In this document: positions 18,044 through 26,724 of the stretch, piece after piece
Numbering within the stretch: the stretch's first letter is position 1
Layout of the letters: each line of letters opens with the position of its first letter
From: Paenibacillus sp. BSR1-1
GTDB taxonomy: Bacteria; Bacillota; Bacilli; Bacillales; Cytobacillaceae
Length of the DNA stretch: 64,000 bases
Reading direction: 5' to 3'
Assembly (NCBI RefSeq): GCF_030403775.1
Contig: NZ_JAQMWQ010000019.1
Coordinates: 1-64,000, forward strand
The notes under the pieces: model-generated
What the model was told of the DNA's origin: nothing
Database searches by the model: none
The model's input: the letters and a program-made list of their open reading frames with translations, nothing else
Position numbers and translations under genes: made by a program

Positions 18044-19177
18044 ATGTTTATTGGTGTACCTAAAGAAATTAAAAACAATGAAAATCGTGTAGCACTTACT
18101 CCAGCTGGAGTTGTTTCATTATTAAATGCGGGTCATATTGTTTTAGTAGAAAAGGACGCCGGTATTGGAAGCGGTTTCACTAATGAGGATTACGCAAAAG
18201 CCGGTGCTGAGATTATCGACAGTGCTGAACAAGTTTGGACAAAAGCGGATATGATTATGAAGGTAAAAGAACCTCTTACAAGTGAATACAAGTACTTCCG
18301 TCAAGGTTTAATCCTATTTACGTATTTACATCTTGCTGCTGAGCCCCCTCTCGCTCAAGCACTTAAAGATAGCGGCGTAATTGCTATTGCTTACGAAACA
18401 GTAACAGCAAACAGAACGCTTCCACTTTTAACTCCAATGAGCGAAGTAGCTGGACGTATGGCTGCTCAAATCGGAGCACAGTTCTTACAAAAGAATAATG
18501 GCGGCCAAGGCATCCTTCTTGCAGGTGTACCTGGGGTTAACCGAGGTAAAGTAACCATCGTCGGCGGTGGGATTGTTGGAACAAACGCTGCAAAAATGGC
18601 AATTGGTCTTGGTGCAGATGTTACCATCATCGACTTAAGCGCTGACCGTCTTCGCCAGCTTGATGATATTTTCGGAAATCAAATTAAAACATTAATGTCT
18701 AATCCCTTCAATATTGCAGAAGCAGTTGCAGAAGCAGATCTTTTAATTGGTGCAGTTCTAATTCCTGGTGCAAAAGCTCCTAAGCTTGTAACAGAAGAAA
18801 TGGTTAAAACTATGAAACCGGGTTCAGTTATCGTGGACGTTGCCATTGACCAAGGTGGAATTGTTGAAACAATCGACCATGTCACAACTCACGACAATCC
18901 AACTTTCGAAAAGCATGGAGTGATTCACTACTCTGTTGCGAATATGCCTGGTGCTGTTCCTAGAACTTCAACTATTGCTTTAACGAATGTAACGGTTCCA
19001 TATGCCCTTCAAATCGCTAATAAAGGCGTTTATAAGGCTATTGCTGAAAACGCAGCATTAAAACAAGGCGTGAACGTTGCTAACGGTGAAATCACATTCG
19101 AAGCGGTTGCCAAGGATCTTGGTTATGAGTATGTAACAGTAGAAGATGCTCTTCAAAAAGAACTTGCAGCTATCTAA
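18044..19177 (+). CDS. ald: Alanine dehydrogenase
   Basis: A 377-residue NAD-dependent enzyme that converts L-alanine to pyruvate and ammonia; the length equals that of known Bacillus enzymes. The N-terminus MFIGVPKEIKNNENRVALTP, the MKVKEP active-site lysine segment, the YLHLAAEPPL histidine segment and the nucleotide-binding GGGIVGTNAAKMA are all present. The ribosome binding site is AGGGAGGAA. Upstream, GAAAGAATCTTTC (from about 17940) is a small palindrome that may be a regulator site. With alaP and adeR it forms an alanine use module, also relevant for spores. Confidence 0.97.
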   Translation: MFIGVPKEIKNNENRVALTPAGVVSLLNAGHIVLVEKDAGIGSGFTNEDYAKAGAEIIDSAEQVWTKADMIMKVKEPLTSEYKYFRQGLILFTYLHLAAEPPLAQALKDSGVIAIAYETVTANRTLPLLTPMSEVAGRMAAQIGAQFLQKNNGGQGILLAGVPGVNRGKVTIVGGGIVGTNAAKMAIGLGADVTIIDLSADRLRQLDDIFGNQIKTLMSNPFNIAEAVAEADLLIGAVLIPGAKAPKLVTEEMVKTMKPGSVIVDVAIDQGGIVETIDHVTTHDNPTFEKHGVIHYSVANMPGAVPRTSTIALTNVTVPYALQIANKGVYKAIAENAALKQGVNVANGEITFEAVAKDLGYEYVTVEDALQKELAAI

Positions 19178-19179
19178 TA

Positions 19180-19223
19180 AAAAAATGTGCCCCTCAAGAG
19201 TTTTCTTGGGGGGCACATTTTTT
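19180..19223. terminator. Bidirectional terminator
   Basis: AAAAATGTGCCCC pairs with GGGGCACATTTTT between ald and the convergent GT-C gene; it overlaps the stop codon of the latter. Confidence 0.85.
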
Positions 19224-20670
19224 ATTCCTTCCATTTATATAAAGTAATATCATGATATACAGGGTCAAAAAGTTCATTTGATTGAAAGCTTGAGACCTTT
19301 GTAATTTTTCCGTCCAAAGAAACCCCTTGTGCCCGGAAACCTTTTACGACCTTATCCGTCAGCAAAATTGTTTTACCATGATAATACTTTAAATCCGAGA
19401 GGAAAAATTCGTACGTTTCGATTCGTTTGTGAGTATATGGGGCATGCAAGTATTGCAGAACCCTTGTTTCTTCCCATGTATATAGCACGATTGGCTCGTC
19501 AATTTTTTCAAGGTAAGCATTCATTTTATAAATAGCCGGGCTTTCTGTTGCCTCTGCCTTTACTAATATAACATCGTGCCAAACCTGTTGTCCCAATAGG
19601 AACAAAGACAGTGCAAGAATCAGAAAAGAGGATTTCCTTGAAAAAATGATGATACATAGTAAAAATACCAACAGAATTACAAGCGGCAGCGTGTGCCGTG
19701 CCTTATCAACGTTTTGTGCCAGCAGGCCCCATATAAAATAACTGCTGAACATTAAATATACCAACCTCATTAAAGGGTGAGCAGGTTTATTTTTTTTAGA
19801 TAAAGCTAGCAGGATTGTGTAAATAAGAATGATTATGGCTGATTTGGCTGCGAGTCCTGTCCAGATGATATTATCCCAGGTAAAAATAAAAAACCTTTCA
19901 AAAAAACTTATTTTGGATGTTTCAATTGCACCGCCCCAGTCATTGAAATGACCGCTTGTAAAGGCTAAGGAGAGCTTGATAAAACCAGTCAGACTGCCTT
20001 CCGAATAAATGAGTGCCACTACCCAGCAGGCTTGAAAAGCAAAGCCAAAGAGAGAAAAATAAATAATCTCTTTCCAAGTGGTGGTATTATTTTTCATTTT
20101 AGAATAAAAAAGAAAAAGGATGCCGATTGCAAAAGGCAAATAAGAAAGGCGAATACCTAACATGATACTTAACAACCCTAATGGCAGCAAAATATAGGTT
20201 GAATTTCTCCTTTCAAATGCAAAAAGCAAACTCCATAAATACCACCAAAAGGCGGCAAGTGCCGCCCCTTCTGACATAGGCTGATTGACCATGATAATAC
20301 AATAACTGGTTGAATAGATTATAGCTGTTGAAAGCCATGAATAAGGGCACGTTAATAATCTCCTGCATAACTTGTAAACGGGAAAAATTGAAGAGGCATA
20401 AAATAAAATATTAAATAACGTTAATGCCTCTGATGGATTTTTCACAAAAGGACTCAACATTTTACCGCCAAGAATAAAAAAGGGATATCCCGGAAAGTGT
20501 GGCTGCATCGCCATTAAATCAAAACGCAAGACGGCAAGAGTAAAATCAACTTGATCCCAGGACGAGGTAAACGGATTAACAAACAGGAGTTGAGAAATAA
20601 AAACGATTATGATTGACAAAATAGATAAGGTAATTAACAGGGTGCATTGCAACGGAATAGATATTTTCAT
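19222..20670 (-). CDS. GT-C type membrane glycosyltransferase-like protein
   Basis: A 482-residue protein with about ten membrane helices and a soluble C-terminal region (about 370-482). The first loop carries SSWDQVDFTLAVLRFDL and QPHFPGYPFF, consistent with the acidic first extracytoplasmic loop of GT-C enzymes that use polyprenyl-phosphate sugars (PMT or ArnT-like). No close family was recognised, so the donor and acceptor are unknown. It probably belongs with the glycoconjugate genes at 22.5-26.6 kb but is separated from them by the FTR1 operon and a terminator. Confidence 0.6.
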   Translation of the reverse strand: MKISIPLQCTLLITLSILSIIIVFISQLLFVNPFTSSWDQVDFTLAVLRFDLMAMQPHFPGYPFFILGGKMLSPFVKNPSEALTLFNILFYASSIFPVYKLCRRLLTCPYSWLSTAIIYSTSYCIIMVNQPMSEGAALAAFWWYLWSLLFAFERRNSTYILLPLGLLSIMLGIRLSYLPFAIGILFLFYSKMKNNTTTWKEIIYFSLFGFAFQACWVVALIYSEGSLTGFIKLSLAFTSGHFNDWGGAIETSKISFFERFFIFTWDNIIWTGLAAKSAIIILIYTILLALSKKNKPAHPLMRLVYLMFSSYFIWGLLAQNVDKARHTLPLVILLVFLLCIIIFSRKSSFLILALSLFLLGQQVWHDVILVKAEATESPAIYKMNAYLEKIDEPIVLYTWEETRVLQYLHAPYTHKRIETYEFFLSDLKYYHGKTILLTDKVVKGFRAQGVSLDGKITKVSSFQSNELFDPVYHDITLYKWKE

Positions 20671-20693
20671 ATTTTCACACGCCTTATAGAGAA

Positions 20694-20723
20694 AAAGTAC
20701 AAGGCATTATTGCCTTGCACTTT
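20694..20723 (-). terminator. Terminator of the FTR1 operon
   Basis: AAGGCA and TGCCTT form the inner stem, extended by AAAAGT and ACTTTT, between the permease gene stop and the GT-C gene. Confidence 0.65.
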
Positions 20724-20735
20724 TATTATAAAAGA

Positions 20736-21659
20736 TTATTTTGCTTGTGGTTTAAGAACCTGAGCATTGTTTGGAGCTTCTTCCTTTTTATGCTTTGCAG
20801 CCGACGGCTTAGAGGATGTCAGCAGCAAAATTGCGACAAAGTACCCGATATAAGCTAACACTTCTTCAATTGATGGCATCGAAGAATAGCCAAATAATGC
20901 TTTTAAGAATACACCGATATCTCCCGAAAGAATTGGAGCCGTTCCGTGGTCACGCAGATAATGTGTATAATCAATCGGATGCTCTGGCAGAAACCAGGTT
21001 AAATCATAAACATGAGGAAGAATACTTCCGATTATGTTAAGGTCCTGCATCATGGAGATTGCTTGAACGAGTAATCCAGCAGATATTAAAATGATAAAAG
21101 CACCTGTAAATTTAAAGAAAGTACTCAATGGCACTTTCATAGTACCCTTAAAGAACAAATAAGAAACAATCGCGGCTATAACTACCCCAGTGATGGCCCC
21201 CCACCCCTGCATGGCAGCGCCGATGTTTCCGCCCGTAATAGCCGCAAAGAAAAACACAGTCTCTACTCCTTCACGAAGAACAACGAGAAACGAGTGGATA
21301 ACCATGCCGACGACATTGCCGGTGGAAATAAATTTATTCATTTTTCCTTCCATGTTCCCTTTTATATCACGGCTATGACTCGCCATCCAGAAAACCATTT
21401 GGGTTAATAAGACCGTAGAGACCAGCATAATCCCTATTTTGAGATACATTTCGCTTCCCATTGCAGCAAAGCCGGTAAAAACTAGTTGGAATAATAGGGC
21501 TACCCCAACACTCGCTAAAACAGCAAGCCCAGCCCCTAACCAAACATATTTATTGAACTGCTTATGATTAACTCTTCTTAAATAGGTTGTAATAATCCCA
21601 ACAATTAATAACGCCTCTAAGACTTCACGAAATGTAATTAACAGTGCTTGAATCTCCAC
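20736..21659 (-). CDS. efeU: FTR1-family iron permease
   Basis: A 307-residue, about seven-helix membrane protein of the FTR1/EfeU family of high-affinity iron permeases. Both signature motifs are present: REVLE (residues 11-15) and REGVE (129-133), the ferric ion path in the yeast and E. coli proteins. The start is GTG at 21659, preceded by GGGGAGGAG. It is the second gene of a Fur-controlled operon whose first gene encodes an exported, membrane-anchored protein. No EfeB-type peroxidase or recognisable EfeO lies beside it. Confidence 0.9.
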   Translation of the reverse strand: MEIQALLITFREVLEALLIVGIITTYLRRVNHKQFNKYVWLGAGLAVLASVGVALLFQLVFTGFAAMGSEMYLKIGIMLVSTVLLTQMVFWMASHSRDIKGNMEGKMNKFISTGNVVGMVIHSFLVVLREGVETVFFFAAITGGNIGAAMQGWGAITGVVIAAIVSYLFFKGTMKVPLSTFFKFTGAFIILISAGLLVQAISMMQDLNIIGSILPHVYDLTWFLPEHPIDYTHYLRDHGTAPILSGDIGVFLKALFGYSSMPSIEEVLAYIGYFVAILLLTSSKPSAAKHKKEEAPNNAQVLKPQAK

Positions 21660-21688
21660 AGCCTTTTCTCCTCCCCAATGGTGTCTTT

Positions 21689-22441
21689 TTATTTTCTTCT
21701 TCTACGGATTACAAAAATAATAACGGCAATAAGGACAGCGACGATTAATACGAGCGGAATCCAGTTTCGAATATTAGAAGGATCCGTCCAGTCCTTTTTA
21801 GCTGCAGCTTGTTCGGTGGCACTTTCAGCAAAATGACCGACCTCAAGGCTTTTTAATTTAAATTCTGTTTTTAAACTATTTAAGATTTCATCTTTATTTT
21901 CTTTAAAAGCATCTAAATTTGCTTCCTTCTTCCCTACTCCAAACAATCCTGGATTCCCCAATGCTTCGAGTGATTGATCAAAATCCGCTCGAATCTTTTT
22001 ATCATTCTCAGGATTTTCAGCCTCAACCTTAGGAGATAAAGCATCGTATGTAGCAAATCCTTTGGCAAGCAGACGTTTGGTTGTGTCATATTCTTTAAAA
22101 TTGCTTTCAATGCTTTCCAAGCGTCTGGCAATATTTAAAACCAACAACTTTTCCATATTGGAAATGGCGGCTTCTTTATCTTTTGCATCGAGATTGCCAA
22201 TAATTAATTTAGCAGGCTCAGGACCCATATGCATGTCAATTTCTTCTTTTACGGTTTCGAATAGCTTTTTCGCAGATGTGAAATTGGGAGGGTTCTCATC
22301 AAGCTTTACGACCATTTCCTTGTATACTTCAGCAACCTTCTCTTCATTTGGATCCCCGTAGGAATAAGCATGGGCCCCGGTAATGGAGAAGCTGTTCAAT
22401 ATGATTGCCATAATAAAAAATAAAACTGAGAATTTTTTCAT
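21689..22441 (-). CDS. Fur-controlled exported protein anchored by a C-terminal helix, FTR1 partner
   Basis: A 250-residue protein with a signal peptide (to about residue 26, ending GAHAYS), an extracytoplasmic helical domain (about 27-220) and a C-terminal anchor of one membrane helix followed by RRRRK. It starts the operon with the FTR1 permease, 29 bp separate the two genes. The helical domain carries conserved-looking acidic and His residues (IDMHMGPEP) and may correspond to the extracytoplasmic N-terminal region that some longer FTR1 proteins carry; this is inference. No EfeO cupredoxin cysteine or clear M75 motif is visible. AGGAGGG precedes the start. Confidence 0.7.
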   Translation of the reverse strand: MKKFSVLFFIMAIILNSFSITGAHAYSYGDPNEEKVAEVYKEMVVKLDENPPNFTSAKKLFETVKEEIDMHMGPEPAKLIIGNLDAKDKEAAISNMEKLLVLNIARRLESIESNFKEYDTTKRLLAKGFATYDALSPKVEAENPENDKKIRADFDQSLEALGNPGLFGVGKKEANLDAFKENKDEILNSLKTEFKLKSLEVGHFAESATEQAAAKKDWTDPSNIRNWIPLVLIVAVLIAVIIFVIRRRRK

Positions 22442-22461
22442 CTACAAATTCCCTCCTACAC

Positions 22462-22495
22462 TGATAATGATAATGATTATCATTCGTGATGTCAA
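22462..22495 (-). promoter_or_regulatory. Promoter with Fur box of the FTR1 operon
   Basis: TGATAATGATTATCA (22468-22482) is a perfect 7-1-7 Fur box, with an extra overlapping TGATAA from 22462. On the minus strand TTGACA (22490-22495) and TATCAT (22467-22472) are 17 bp apart, so the Fur box covers the spacer and the -10 element. Iron repression is strongly indicated. Confidence 0.9.
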
Positions 22496-22538
22496 TGACT
22501 CAAAACAGAATGTCACATAATTAACATAATTATCTTAT

Positions 22539-23309
22539 TTATTGTTCTTGGTTGCTATTCATATAGGGATGTACCTTTCCATTCACCTTCCGTTTTATCC
22601 TATCTTCTTTTTTCACAGGTCTTCGCATTTCTTTTAAAATGGCTGGTAAGACAGACGTCATATAGGCCTTAAACTTAATAAAGGATTCTCCTGTTTTCCG
22701 CACTTGATAACGAATCGGGATTTCCTTCATCCGAAAGCCCTTACGGATCAGATTAAGCGTGACTACTTGGGCATAATTGTAGTCATGGATAATTTCTGCT
22801 TCAATCATCGCATGCCGGGAAAAAGCTCTCATACCAGATTGACCATCATAAATCCATTTTCTTAGCAGAAGTGCCTGGAGAAAAGTAAAACAGTAATTTC
22901 CGAGTCTTCGGTTCCATCTCATTCCCTTTATTGTTCCAAGGAATCGGGAACCCATCACATAATCATGCGTTCCTAATAAGATTGGTTCAATTAATTCCGG
23001 AATTTGCTCAGCAGGATATTCATTATCTGCATCAATCATTACACCAATGTCTGCACCATTTGATACACATAACTCTAGACCTTTGCGGACGGCTGCACCT
23101 AAACCTTTATTTTTTGGAAAGGTGTGAACATAATCAGCACCTGCTTCCCAAGAAAGCTCTTCAGTTCGATCACTCGAACCATCATTGATGACTATAACTT
23201 CCACACTTACATTTTGATTAAAATGTCTTGGGATCTTCTGAATGACCTCAACGATTGATTCTTCCTCATTAAAGGCTGGTAGAAAAACAATGACTTTTTG
23301 CTGCTTCAT
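22539..23309 (-). CDS. Family 2 glycosyltransferase, dolichyl-phosphate mannose synthase type
   Basis: A 256-residue GT-A glycosyltransferase. The N-terminus shows IVFLPAFNEEESIVEVI, then INDGSSDRTEE, and the metal-binding acidic motif MIDADNEYPAEQ; the C-terminal region has the QSGMRAFSRHAM element of polyprenyl-phosphate sugar synthases. No membrane helix is evident, so it is probably peripheral. It overlaps the upstream phosphodiesterase gene by four bases and ends a four-gene operon. It could charge a lipid carrier with a sugar for the GT-C protein nearby. Confidence 0.85.
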   Translation of the reverse strand: MKQQKVIVFLPAFNEEESIVEVIQKIPRHFNQNVSVEVIVINDGSSDRTEELSWEAGADYVHTFPKNKGLGAAVRKGLELCVSNGADIGVMIDADNEYPAEQIPELIEPILLGTHDYVMGSRFLGTIKGMRWNRRLGNYCFTFLQALLLRKWIYDGQSGMRAFSRHAMIEAEIIHDYNYAQVVTLNLIRKGFRMKEIPIRYQVRKTGESFIKFKAYMTSVLPAILKEMRRPVKKEDRIKRKVNGKVHPYMNSNQEQ

Positions 23310-24763
23310 TCCTTAATTACTTCCTTCCTAATTGCATCAATTAAAACAGGACCTCGGGATTTATCCGGGAAAGGAGCCCCTAATAAGTAAGAGATAGTCG
23401 ATGCCATCGATACTAAACTATGCTTTTCCTCGACACTCTTTCCTTGTTCAATCGCAGGGCCGTACATAAAGAAAGGTACAAACCGTTCACCTTCATCCAA
23501 GTGGCCATGGCCTCCGATACCATCTGCCTGGCCATGATCGGCACATACAATAAAGGTGTAATTATCAAGCTTGCCTTTCTCTTTAAGCCAATTAAAATAC
23601 TCTTCAATCAGGCTATCAGCTTCTTCAATTTTTTGAATGTATTCATCATATAAAACGCCGCGGCTGTGTCCGGTTTGATCTGTACTAATTAATTGTACAA
23701 TCTGCAGGTCTGGATTCTTCTCGTCCATGATGTTTTTTGCTCGTTCAATAATGCTCCGGTCGACGATACTATTATTCATTACGGCCGTATAGGTCTCGAC
23801 ATCCTTACCAAATGAATCAACGAGGTGGGCAACAGCTAATAATGATCCCTTTTTCCCTATTTTTCTTAGACTATCGAACACACTCTCTACTTTAATCCCG
23901 AGCTTCCACACCATATTGGATTTAATTCCGTGTTCAAATGGATAGGTTCCTGTGAACATGGAAGAAAAGCAAACGACCGTTCTCGCCGGATAGACTGTTT
24001 CCATTCGGGTATAGTCTGTGCCATTTTTTCTCAAAAAATCAAGAAAGGGGGTATTGGCCTCTTCAAACCGTTCTTTCCTCATGCCGTCAATAACCATAAC
24101 GATAACCTTTTCGTTAATGGCAGAATCTCTCGCTTGTACATTGGAGGTATAGGTAGGAATCACTTTTGGTTTCCAGTCAAATAGGTTTTTATGGAGAATC
24201 CATGAAAATAATAAGATCCCAGCATAAAAAAGAACCAATAATCCAACGTCTCTTCCAGACCAATCCGGTTCTGATGCTGCTAAATTCCAAAGTGACAGCA
24301 GAAGCAGAAACTTAGGTAATTGTTCTTGGGCATTTCCACTTGTTGAATCACTATTCTTTAAAACCAGCTTCCAAAACCGGGTAAAATTTAGCCATGACGT
24401 TCCAATCCGTAAATGATAGTAAAACGTTCCCCAAAAAAAGACGGTAAAAAAGAAATATAAACCGATTGCTGTTAGAAGCAGACCGAGATTAACATTGTTC
24501 CAGATAATAAGATAGGCGGTAAATGGAATCCATAAATAATTTCTTAAGAACAATGGATAGTCGAATAAATAATAAATAACCAGCATTGGTATAATAGCAA
24601 GCAGCCCTAAAGAAAAATCCGCTAAAAATGAAGGGTCACTTAGTTTGGAAAATGAATAAATGACGATGGTGCCAACCGTAAAAATAGGGGTAAACGGCTT
24701 TCCCTCATTTAAAAGGTTCCAGCACCTAGCTGCCGTTTTTTCAAATTTTGATGCTTTTTTCAT
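23306..24763 (-). CDS. Membrane-anchored type I phosphodiesterase/alkaline phosphatase family protein
   Basis: A 485-residue protein. About five membrane helices fill residues 20-200, then an alkaline-phosphatase fold domain: VMVIDGMRKERFEEANTPFL with a metal Asp, PARTVVCFSSMFTGTYPFEH with the probable nucleophilic Thr, and the zinc-site motif CADHGQADGIGGHGHLDEG. Family members hydrolyse phosphodiesters or transfer phospho-groups on surface glycans and lipids. It is translationally coupled (four-base overlaps) with the flippase-like gene before and the glycosyltransferase after. A role in modifying a surface polymer is inferred. Confidence 0.75.
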   Translation of the reverse strand: MKKASKFEKTAARCWNLLNEGKPFTPIFTVGTIVIYSFSKLSDPSFLADFSLGLLAIIPMLVIYYLFDYPLFLRNYLWIPFTAYLIIWNNVNLGLLLTAIGLYFFFTVFFWGTFYYHLRIGTSWLNFTRFWKLVLKNSDSTSGNAQEQLPKFLLLLSLWNLAASEPDWSGRDVGLLVLFYAGILLFSWILHKNLFDWKPKVIPTYTSNVQARDSAINEKVIVMVIDGMRKERFEEANTPFLDFLRKNGTDYTRMETVYPARTVVCFSSMFTGTYPFEHGIKSNMVWKLGIKVESVFDSLRKIGKKGSLLAVAHLVDSFGKDVETYTAVMNNSIVDRSIIERAKNIMDEKNPDLQIVQLISTDQTGHSRGVLYDEYIQKIEEADSLIEEYFNWLKEKGKLDNYTFIVCADHGQADGIGGHGHLDEGERFVPFFMYGPAIEQGKSVEEKHSLVSMASTISYLLGAPFPDKSRGPVLIDAIRKEVIKE

Positions 24764-25710
24764 TCAGGTCTTCTCCTCATTAAAAGAATTTCTCTAATTT
24801 GGTTGATTTTTGTTCTCGGTGAATGGATTAAGAGCAGGAATCCAACAAAATAGGAAAAAATAAATTTATAGCTATGGCTAACAAGCGCTGCCATATAGCC
24901 ATCCTTGACCGGATAATGAAAACTTGATAATGCGGCTGTCATAACGGCTTCATAGGTAGAAATACCGCCAGGCGTAATTTGAAAAACCTGACCTCCTACA
25001 GTAATGGAATTGACCCATATTGCTTTGTAAATAGGCAAACAGCTCCCTAGCGAGGATGTAACTCCCCAAATAACAGCTCCTTCAAGAATCCAGCTACAGG
25101 CAATAAGTAAAACAATTAAATAAAACTTCCTGCCGGCTAAGTTTGTTCTTAATAAAAGAATATGCTTTTCCAGAAACAGCGGGCGAAATTTATTAAGAAT
25201 TAAGAATCCAATGAAACCAAATACAAGTAAAAAAAGTGCAATGGGTAGTGAATATCGGAACGTAAATGACCTCGATAGGGCGATTAATCCAATAAAGGAA
25301 AACAACAAAAGAAAAAACATATCCAATATCCTGAGAACGATCACCGAGTGGGCAGATATTTCCGGCTTGATATTTTTTTCCCGCCAGGATAAAACACCGA
25401 TTCGAATCGCATCTCCTACTTTAATCGGTGTAATATGATTGACAAACAGACTCAAAAGTACACCCTGAAGACAGCTGAAAAACCTAACGTTTTTTCCTAA
25501 ATATAATCGCCAAGCTTCAGCCCTCAGGATAAAAGAACTCAAATAGGAAATTGTAACAATCAAAAGGATTATCGGGTTGTCAATAAAGAACTCTTTAGTT
25601 TCCTTTAAAAAATTTTCATGATGAAAATAACGAATGGATAATACGATAAATACTCCTATTAAGAGGACCCCTGTCAACCTGATGTATCTTTTAACAGATT
25701 TCCGTTTCAT
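24760..25710 (-). CDS. Flippase-like domain membrane protein (UPF0104/LPG synthase TM region)
   Basis: A 316-residue protein with about eight membrane helices of the UPF0104 family, which includes the membrane part of MprF and AglD. Typical elements are VNHITPIKVGDAIRIGVLSW early and ITPGGISTYEAVMTAAL late. The start at 25710 gives MKRKSVKRYIRL and overlaps the epimerase gene by 20 bases in another frame; longer upstream starts would run deep into that gene. Probably moves or helps modify a lipid-linked sugar. Confidence 0.8.
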   Translation of the reverse strand: MKRKSVKRYIRLTGVLLIGVFIVLSIRYFHHENFLKETKEFFIDNPIILLIVTISYLSSFILRAEAWRLYLGKNVRFFSCLQGVLLSLFVNHITPIKVGDAIRIGVLSWREKNIKPEISAHSVIVLRILDMFFLLLFSFIGLIALSRSFTFRYSLPIALFLLVFGFIGFLILNKFRPLFLEKHILLLRTNLAGRKFYLIVLLIACSWILEGAVIWGVTSSLGSCLPIYKAIWVNSITVGGQVFQITPGGISTYEAVMTAALSSFHYPVKDGYMAALVSHSYKFIFSYFVGFLLLIHSPRTKINQIREILLMRRRPE

Positions 25711-26647
25711 GTTTTTTCGCCCATTCGATTGTATTGGCAAGTCCTTCTGAAAAAGAAACGGAAGGATAATACCCAAGCTGCTCTTTTGCTTTTCTAATAT
25801 CTGCCCATGTCGAATGAACATCACCTTGACGAAAAGCCCCCTGCCCAACATTTAATTCAGGAAAATGGCCCCTAAGCTTATCCACTAATTCCTCTAAGTA
25901 AATGGGCCTGCCTGATCCGATATTATAGGTCCCTACCCTTACTTTTTGATTGAAAGCACTTAAAATTCCATTCACACAGTCATCAATGTATGTATAATCC
26001 CTGGCAGTTCCCTTACCGAATAGAGTAATTTCCTCTTTCGCCAGTAATTTTTTTATAAACTTTGTAATGGCCATATCAGGCCTTCCCCAAGGTCCATAAA
26101 CGGTAAAAAAACGGAGTATTGAGACTTTATAAGGAAATAATGAAGCATAAGCATGACAAAAGGCTTCAGCGCTGAACTTGGCAGCCGCATATGGGGAGAC
26201 TACCCTTCCTGTTGCCATTTCCTCCTCAAGCGGTACGTTTTTTTGTTCTCCGTAAACGGAAGATGATGAGGCAAAAATAAATTGTTTTGCATCAGAATCA
26301 CCAGCAAACCGAAGAGCGTTAATAGTTGCTTTTATGTCATAATCTACATATTCATTCGGGACTTCAATGGAATGAGGGACTCCAGGTATGGCAGCAAGAT
26401 GGATGACGGCTTCAGGCTGAAAGGATAAAAAAATATCTCTGACTTCCTTTTCATTATGTATAAGACTTTTTTGGAAAAAGCGAAATTCTCCTGACTCCTT
26501 GATAAACTCAAGGTGACGGTTTTTTCTATTGATTGAATAATAGGGGTGAAGTTCATCAATGATGACTACTTCATGTCCCTCATGGATTAACTTTCTGGAA
26601 AGATGAGAACCGATAAATCCTGCTCCCCCCGTTACAACAACTTTCAA
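25691..26647 (-). CDS. NAD-dependent sugar epimerase/dehydratase
   Basis: A 318-residue extended SDR enzyme. The Rossmann motif TGGAGFIGSH lies at residues 6-15, the catalytic Tyr153 and Lys157 in SPYAAAKFSAEAF, and the RFFTVYGPWGRPDMA segment places it with UDP-glucose, UDP-glucuronate or similar 4-epimerases; the exact sugar cannot be read. It is the first gene of the operon epimerase, flippase-like, phosphodiesterase, glycosyltransferase and probably supplies the nucleotide sugar. Confidence 0.85.
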   Translation of the reverse strand: MKVVVTGGAGFIGSHLSRKLIHEGHEVVIIDELHPYYSINRKNRHLEFIKESGEFRFFQKSLIHNEKEVRDIFLSFQPEAVIHLAAIPGVPHSIEVPNEYVDYDIKATINALRFAGDSDAKQFIFASSSSVYGEQKNVPLEEEMATGRVVSPYAAAKFSAEAFCHAYASLFPYKVSILRFFTVYGPWGRPDMAITKFIKKLLAKEEITLFGKGTARDYTYIDDCVNGILSAFNQKVRVGTYNIGSGRPIYLEELVDKLRGHFPELNVGQGAFRQGDVHSTWADIRKAKEQLGYYPSVSFSEGLANTIEWAKKHETEIC

Positions 26648-26684
26648 TTTAATACACCTCTATTAAGTCATAATTCGAGAAAAT

Positions 26685-26719
26685 AGGAAAAACCTTGTGT
26701 TTGTAACAAGGTTTTTCCT
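26685..26719 (-). terminator. Terminator of the Fur-controlled lipoprotein gene
   Basis: AGGAAAAACCTTGT pairs with ACAAGGTTTTTCCT, separating the lipoprotein gene from the epimerase operon. Confidence 0.85.
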
Positions 26720-26724
26720 CTGCA

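Noticed and set aside
22441..22540. Terminator between the GT2 gene and the FTR1 operon
   Set aside because: No convincing hairpin with T-run was found; the region holds the Fur-controlled promoter instead, so read-through from the glycan operon cannot be excluded.
25711..25851. 47-residue N-terminal extension of the flippase-like protein
   Set aside because: It would lie entirely inside the epimerase gene; the start at 25710 gives a normal family N-terminus with a 20-bp overlap.
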